Part shown: one piece after another, positions 6,532-9,317 of the stretch
How positions within the stretch are numbered: position 1 is the first letter of the stretch
How the letters are laid out: the number at the start of each line of letters is the position of its first letter
NCBI GenBank assembly: GCA_964429575.1
Contig: CAYSCX010000067.1
Coordinates: 1 to 9,317 of the forward strand
Direction: 5' to 3'
Source: CAYSCX01 sp964429575
Lineage (GTDB): Bacteria; Desulfobacterota; Binatia; Binatales; Binataceae
Length of the DNA stretch: 9,317 nt
Program-made: the position numbers and the translations under genes
Notes under the pieces: generated by a model
Told to the model about the DNA's origin: nothing
Databases searched by the model: none
The model's input: the letters and a program-made list of their open reading frames with translations, nothing else

Positions 6532-6577
6532 AAAAAAAAGCCCGGTGCCCGCATCCGCGGTGCGCCAGACCCCAAGC
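6532..6577 (-). terminator. Hairpin plus T8 tract in the aminotransferase-serA leader
   Basis: On the - strand the arm GCTTGGGGTCTG (6566-6577) can pair with CGGGCACCGGGC (6540-6551): 12 positions, with four G-U pairs and one mismatch. Eight T residues (6532-6539) follow at once. An inner alternative CGCA/TGCG stem competes with it. No - strand gene lies upstream on this strand inside the window before ech. It would therefore act either on a short RNA from the promoter at 6604-6630 or as an attenuator 83 nt before the aminotransferase start. Confidence 0.45.
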
Positions 6578-6603
6578 CGTCGCGGCCCCTGTCGCACGAG
6601 TGG

Positions 6604-6630
6604 ATTATCGGAGGGTTGGAAGAGAGTCAA
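6604..6630 (-). promoter_or_regulatory. Possible promoter for the serine block or a small RNA
   Basis: On the - strand: -35 TTGACT (6625-6630) and -10 GATAAT (6604-6609), each five of six to consensus, but with a short 15-bp spacer. Predicted transcription would start near 6597, about 60 nt before the T8 tract. Confidence 0.4.
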
Positions 6631-6742
6631 CGGCGAAGGAGAAGAGGAGCAGGCACCTTCAACCGGCGGCATCGACGCGACACGTCGCAGCCGCCGACCT
6701 CTCCCGGTGGGAGCTTTGCATAAGCAACGACCTAACCCTTGG

Positions 6743-6764
6743 CCCCTTCCCTAAAGGGAAGGGG
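6743..6764. repeat. 22-bp palindromic intergenic repeat, copy 1
   Basis: CCCCTTCCCT-AA-AGGGAAGGGG, perfectly symmetric. The identical 22 bases recur at 8050-8071. The two copies flank the galT-like gene. It is like the abundant pyrimidine/purine hairpins scattered between genes in many high-GC bacteria. Confidence 0.8.
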
Positions 6765-6885
6765 AACTTGGGAAAGGGAACCCGGCGCGGGGAGACAGGA
6801 CGCGTGTGTGGCCCAACCCCCTAACCTCTGTAAAGGGAGACGGGAAGGAGAAGAGTGCGTTGAAAGGCAGGGGTGGGCAGTGCTT

Positions 6886-6892
6886 AGGTGAT
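6886..6892 (+). promoter_or_regulatory. Ribosome binding site of the galT-like gene
   Basis: AGGTGAT, continuing as AGGTGATC, matches the usual anti-Shine-Dalgarno complement. It lies 8 nt before the ATG at 6901 and supports that start. Confidence 0.7.
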
Positions 6893-6900
6893 CGGATTGC

Positions 6901-7935
6901 ATGGCGCTCGAATACCAAATTCGCGACGGTAAGCTCGTCTGGATCAAAAACCCGGTGACGGGAGCGATCTCGTACGTGGTTGACGTGCGCGCGAAAAGTT
7001 TCGCGTTCGCGCTCGGCGCGCGGGAGCCATTCGATCCGACCGCGCCGGAACTCGGCGACGAGGTGATCGAGGGGGCGGTCGCAGCGTGTCCGTTTTGTCC
7101 GGGCAATGAGAGCCACACGACGCGCGAAGTATTCAGGCTGGCTCCGCACGAGGTTCCGGAATGGAGCGGAGACGCATCGCGCAACGGCGATGCGTGGGTG
7201 ATTCGCGCGTTCAATAATCTCTTTCCACGCATCCCGGCGGAACTCACCGGCAATCGCAACGAGTCATACATCGTGGTCGAGGACCCGCGGCATTTTATCG
7301 CCGGCGCGCATTCGACCGACGACCTGGTGTTCAGCGCATCGCTCGGCGAGGGACACTTCCAACGGCTGCTCGAAGCAGACGTGCGGGTGATGAAACGTGC
7401 GCTCGACAATCCAACGGTGCACTCGGTGGTGGTGCGCAAGAACCAGGGGCGCGAGTCGGGCGCGTCGCAGCCGCACATCCATCAGCAAATCATCGCGGGA
7501 CCCGAGCCGTTTCCGGTGGTCGCGGCGGAGGTAGAGGCGGAGCGCGGGAATCCGCAGATATTCGATGAACTGATCGATTTGTTCGAGCGCGTCGGGTTGA
7601 TGATCGAGCGCGGAAAGAAAATCGTGAGCTACGTGAGTCCGGTCGGCGTGTTCCCGCGCAGTTACGACGTCGTGATGCCGGAGTATCGCGGGTCGCTAAG
7701 CGATCTAGCGCCGGAGGAGCTGCGCCTGTTCGGTCACACGATGTTCAAGCTGCTGCGCGTGCTGGGGCCGCTGCCGCTCGACTACGAGATTCATCAGGGC
7801 GAGGGGCTGCCGCTTCACGCGCACATCAATGGGCGCTTGTATCCGTATGCGAACGTCGCGGGGACGTTAAACCTGCCCGACACGCTGCTGCAAAGCGCGG
7901 CGGCGATCAGAAGGGCGTTCGAGCGGGAGAAGTAG
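6901..7935 (+). CDS. GalT/HIT-superfamily nucleotidyltransferase-like protein
   Basis: 344 residues resembling galactose-1-phosphate uridylyltransferase (GalT) of the HIT superfamily, which moves a nucleotide between a sugar phosphate and a UDP- or ADP-sugar through a histidine-nucleotide intermediate. Visible signs are the zinc-type CPFCPGNES motif (C63, C66), VIRAFNNLFPRI, and the active-site strand SQPHIHQQI with H192-x-H194-x-Q196. This is the HPHxQ motif with Ile for Pro, and the second His is the expected nucleophile. A C-terminal LPLHAHINGR (H306, H308) resembles the second metal/histidine region. It is shorter and more divergent than E. coli GalT, and no galK, galE or other Leloir gene is near. 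ADP-glucose phosphorylase-like or another sugar-1-phosphate activity is as likely, so I give no gene symbol. The start is fixed by a ribosome site 8 nt upstream. It is convergent with the crotonase gene. Confidence 0.85.
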   Translation: MALEYQIRDGKLVWIKNPVTGAISYVVDVRAKSFAFALGAREPFDPTAPELGDEVIEGAVAACPFCPGNESHTTREVFRLAPHEVPEWSGDASRNGDAWVIRAFNNLFPRIPAELTGNRNESYIVVEDPRHFIAGAHSTDDLVFSASLGEGHFQRLLEADVRVMKRALDNPTVHSVVVRKNQGRESGASQPHIHQQIIAGPEPFPVVAAEVEAERGNPQIFDELIDLFERVGLMIERGKKIVSYVSPVGVFPRSYDVVMPEYRGSLSDLAPEELRLFGHTMFKLLRVLGPLPLDYEIHQGEGLPLHAHINGRLYPYANVAGTLNLPDTLLQSAAAIRRAFEREK

Positions 7936-7981
7936 CCCCCTCCTGGCGTGTACGGAGTTTTGCTCCATTCGCGCCGGCCTC

Positions 7982-7995
7982 TCCCTGGTTAGGGA
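7982..7995. repeat. Small intergenic hairpin after galT-like gene
   Basis: TCCCT-GGTT-AGGGA, 47 nt after the stop codon, with CTCCCTGGT in common with the hairpin at 3565-3588. No T-run follows. Confidence 0.4.
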
Positions 7996-8049
7996 CGGGC
8001 GAGCAGCGGAGGCAGAAGGCGGAGTCGATCGTCACGACCCAACCCCTCA

Positions 8050-8071
8050 CCCCTTCCCTAAAGGGAAGGGG
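8050..8071. repeat. 22-bp palindromic intergenic repeat, copy 2
   Basis: Identical in all 22 bases to 6743-6764. It sits between the converging galT-like and crotonase genes, where a bidirectional transcription barrier would be useful, but there is no T-run to call it a classical terminator. Confidence 0.8.
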
Positions 8072-8101
8072 AACCAGAAATGGCGACGGATGAAGAGCGG
8101 A

Positions 8102-8872
8102 CTATTCGGCGCGCCAGACGGGCTTGCGTTTTTCGAGGAACGAGCGCACGCCCTCCTTCGCGTCGAGACTCTGGCGCACGTCGCGCGCGAGGCGCAACAG
8201 ATCGTCGTGGTACGCGTCGAATGACTCGCTCATGCAGCGCCGCACCGTCGTCTTCATCGCGCGGAGCGCGAGTGGCGCGTTCGATGAGATCTTGTCGGCG
8301 AGTGCGGCCGTGGACTTGTCGAGATCGGCGTCGGCTACGACGTCGTGCAGGAGGCCCATCGCGAGCGAGCGGCGGGCGTCGATGAGCTCGGCGGTGTAGA
8401 GAATGTACGCGGTGTTCGGCGAGCCGCAGGCCTCGATCAGCTTGCGCGTGAAGTCGTAGGGCACCATCAGGCCGACGCGGCCGAGCGTCATGCCGAGCCG
8501 TGCGTTTTCGGCGGCGATGCGAAGGTCGCAGTGCAGCGCCAGTTCGAGTCCGCCTGCGAGCGCGGCGCCCTGGATCGCGGCGATGGTCGGGACCGGAAAT
8601 TTTTCGAGACGGCCGAAGACGAATTCGAGCGAGGTCGGATTGTGGCCGCTGGTGGCTTCGTCGACCTCCTGCAAATCAATTCCCGCGCAGAAACTCGATC
8701 CGTTGCCGCGCAGCACGAGCGCGCGAACCGATTTGTCGCCTTCGAACTCAGCGAGAGCGCGATTGAGCGCGTCGATGACCCGCTGGTTGAGCGCGTTGCG
8801 CTTCTCGGGCCGGTTGAGCGTAAGCGTTACGCACGCGTCTTTGCGCGCGACCTGCAGAACTTCCTCGGCCAT
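8102..8872 (-). CDS. Enoyl-CoA hydratase/isomerase (crotonase) family protein
   Basis: A crotonase-fold acyl-CoA enzyme of 256 residues, normal for the family. Motifs: LNRPEKRNALN (19-29), the oxyanion-hole CAGIDLQE (62-69) and the second oxyanion segment QGAALAGGLELALHCDLRIA (101-120), whose E110 matches the first catalytic Glu of rat mitochondrial hydratase (Glu144). At the place of the second Glu (Glu164) the text is LGMTLGRVG with L130, so ordinary hydratase chemistry is doubtful. An isomerase, hydrolase or other crotonase reaction is possible. ATG 8870-8872 is chosen because AAGGAG lies 10 nt upstream; an in-frame start 13 codons earlier would bury that site. It has no metabolic partners in the window, being followed downstream by the convergent galT-like gene and preceded by leuS on the same strand across a 281-bp repeat-filled gap. 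Confidence 0.92.
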   Translation of the reverse strand: MAEEVLQVARKDACVTLTLNRPEKRNALNQRVIDALNRALAEFEGDKSVRALVLRGNGSSFCAGIDLQEVDEATSGHNPTSLEFVFGRLEKFPVPTIAAIQGAALAGGLELALHCDLRIAAENARLGMTLGRVGLMVPYDFTRKLIEACGSPNTAYILYTAELIDARRSLAMGLLHDVVADADLDKSTAALADKISSNAPLALRAMKTTVRRCMSESFDAYHDDLLRLARDVRQSLDAKEGVRSFLEKRKPVWRAE

Positions 8873-8882
8873 GTGAACTCGT

Positions 8883-8888
8883 CTCCTT
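8883..8888 (-). promoter_or_regulatory. Ribosome binding site deciding the crotonase start
   Basis: AAGGAG on the - strand, 10 nt before the ATG at 8870-8872. It rules out the longer reading from 8911. Confidence 0.75.
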
Positions 8889-8947
8889 GAAATGTGCTCG
8901 GCGGCGAGCATCGCACGGCGCGCGCGGCGGCATCAAGGCCGCCGCGC

Positions 8948-9093
8948 GGTCGCGAGCCGCGACTCCCAATAACAGGAAGTCGAGGGTTGGCTTGAGGATC
9001 GCTCCCGTTGGTCGGGTTGGTGGTCGAGAGGCTCGACGGCCAGTAACAGGAAGTCGAGGGTTGGCTGGAGGATCGTTCCCGTTGGTCGGGTTG
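8948..9093. repeat. Tandem pair of the 72-bp repeat, copies 2 and 3
   Basis: Copy 2 is 8948-9019 and copy 3 is 9022-9093, separated by 2 bp (period 74). Both contain GGAAGTCGAGGGTTGGCT and end in TCCCGTTGGTCGGGTTG. Copy 2 opens with hairpin GTCGCG-AGC-CGCGAC (8949-8963). Copy 3 has GTCGAG-AGG-CTCGAC (9023-9037): both sides of one base pair have changed together. They occupy the gap between leuS and the crotonase gene. Confidence 0.88.
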
Positions 9094-9104
9094 GTGAGAG
9101 GAGA

Positions 9105-9124
9105 GGGCGCACGGCCGTGCGCCC
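9105..9124. repeat. 20-bp perfect palindrome after leuS
   Basis: GGGCGCACGGCCGTGCGCCC is its own reverse complement. It starts 29 nt beyond the leuS stop on the - strand. It can form a very stable hairpin without a T-run. Similar GGGCGCACGGCCGTGCGCCC elements are, as I recall, common between genes in several high-GC bacteria. Confidence 0.8.
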
Positions 9125-9153
9125 CTACGAAGGCAGGAACAGGGGACAGAGGA

Positions 9154-9317
9154 TTATGCGACGATGCTGAGCAGTTTGTCTTTGATGTAGATGACCTTCT
9201 TCGGCGCTTTGCCGGCGAGGTGCTTCTTGACGGCGTCGCTGGCGAAGGCGAGGTCGCGGACCTTGTCCTCGGCGGCGCCGACTTCGACTTCGAGACGCTC
9301 GCGCACCTTGCCATTGA
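9154..9317 (-). CDS. leuS: Leucyl-tRNA synthetase, C-terminal end (partial)
   Basis: The last 53 codons of leucyl-tRNA synthetase, the class I enzyme that charges tRNA-Leu. The visible text starts NGKVRERLEVEVGAAEDKVR, continues DLAFASDAVKKHLAGKAPKK and ends VIYIKDKLLSIVA before a TAA stop (9154-9156). It matches the end of the bacterial LeuRS C-terminal domain, where VNGK-R, V--HL-GK and K-I---KLV-IV are conserved. The gene continues beyond the right edge, so catalytic and editing domains are not seen. It is on the same strand as the crotonase gene, but the 281-bp gap with tandem repeats and a palindrome argues against one operon. Confidence 0.93.
   Translation of the reverse strand, partial: NGKVRERLEVEVGAAEDKVRDLAFASDAVKKHLAGKAPKKVIYIKDKLLSIVA

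Larger units (their letters stand above)
6450..6900. other. Divergent 451-bp leader region between aminotransferase and galT-like gene
   Basis: I see no coding region here. It holds, in order, a hairpin touching the aminotransferase start, an A8/T8 tract with a GC-rich hairpin, a possible - strand promoter at 6604-6630, a small stem CTCCC-GGT-GGGAG near 6700, the 22-bp palindrome at 6743-6764, and the galT-like ribosome site. The three + strand open frames here have no recognisable protein content. Confidence 0.7.

Noticed and set aside
6560..6900. tRNA or known riboswitch in the divergent leader
   Set aside because: No cloverleaf, T-loop or anticodon arm, and no riboswitch core that I recognise; only the hairpin/T8 unit is supportable.
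8948..9093. CRISPR-like array
   Set aside because: Only two units separated by 2 bp, no spacers of regular length and no cas genes.
8748..9314. A 188-codon - strand frame spanning crotonase start, repeats and leuS
   Set aside because: It reads leuS and the crotonase gene in the wrong frame and translates the 72-bp repeats; the repeated peptide it shows is just the DNA repeat.

Overview
This window comes from a high-GC bacterial chromosome (GC clearly above 60% by eye) and is mostly core metabolism with one small accessory insertion. No rRNA, tRNA or phylogenetic marker is complete enough to name the organism. The gene set and the aminotransferase-serA-purA order suggest a deltaproteobacterium-like or Binatota-like lineage, but that is inference from general gene-order memory.

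Layout from left to right. (1) Bases 1-1154, + strand: a beta-lactamase-family serine hydrolase whose start lies left of the window. (2) Bases 1291-2107, - strand: a HigB-HigA toxin-antitoxin pair with a strong sigma70-type promoter and an apparently leaderless GTG toxin start. It lies between the intact 3' end of purA and a second, diverged copy of the last 40 codons of purA. (3) Bases 2158-6449, - strand: a biosynthetic block of class V aminotransferase, then serA (8 bp later), then purA (240 bp later). The first two genes can supply the dehydrogenase and transaminase steps of serine biosynthesis; PurA commits IMP to AMP. Ahead of the block is a 450-bp leader holding a possible promoter and a hairpin with an 8-T run. 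(4) Bases 6901-7935, + strand: a GalT/HIT-superfamily nucleotidyltransferase-like gene, divergent from the serine block. (5) Bases 8102-8872, - strand: a crotonase-fold enoyl-CoA hydratase/isomerase-like protein lacking the second catalytic Glu. (6) Bases 9154-9317, - strand: the 3' end of leuS.

The intergenic spaces are rich in short structured repeats. A 72-bp element occurs three times (once between serA and purA, twice in tandem before leuS), and its leading hairpin shows a compensatory base-pair change. An identical 22-bp palindrome occurs on both sides of galT, and a 20-bp perfect palindrome follows leuS. 

I found no complete new multi-gene system. The strongest unexplained structure is the higBA insertion at the 3' end of purA, flanked by a purA tail copy that differs almost entirely at synonymous sites. 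It looks like an integration or recombination event that brought in, or left behind, another lineage's purA end. The next strongest is the structured 72-bp repeat family.
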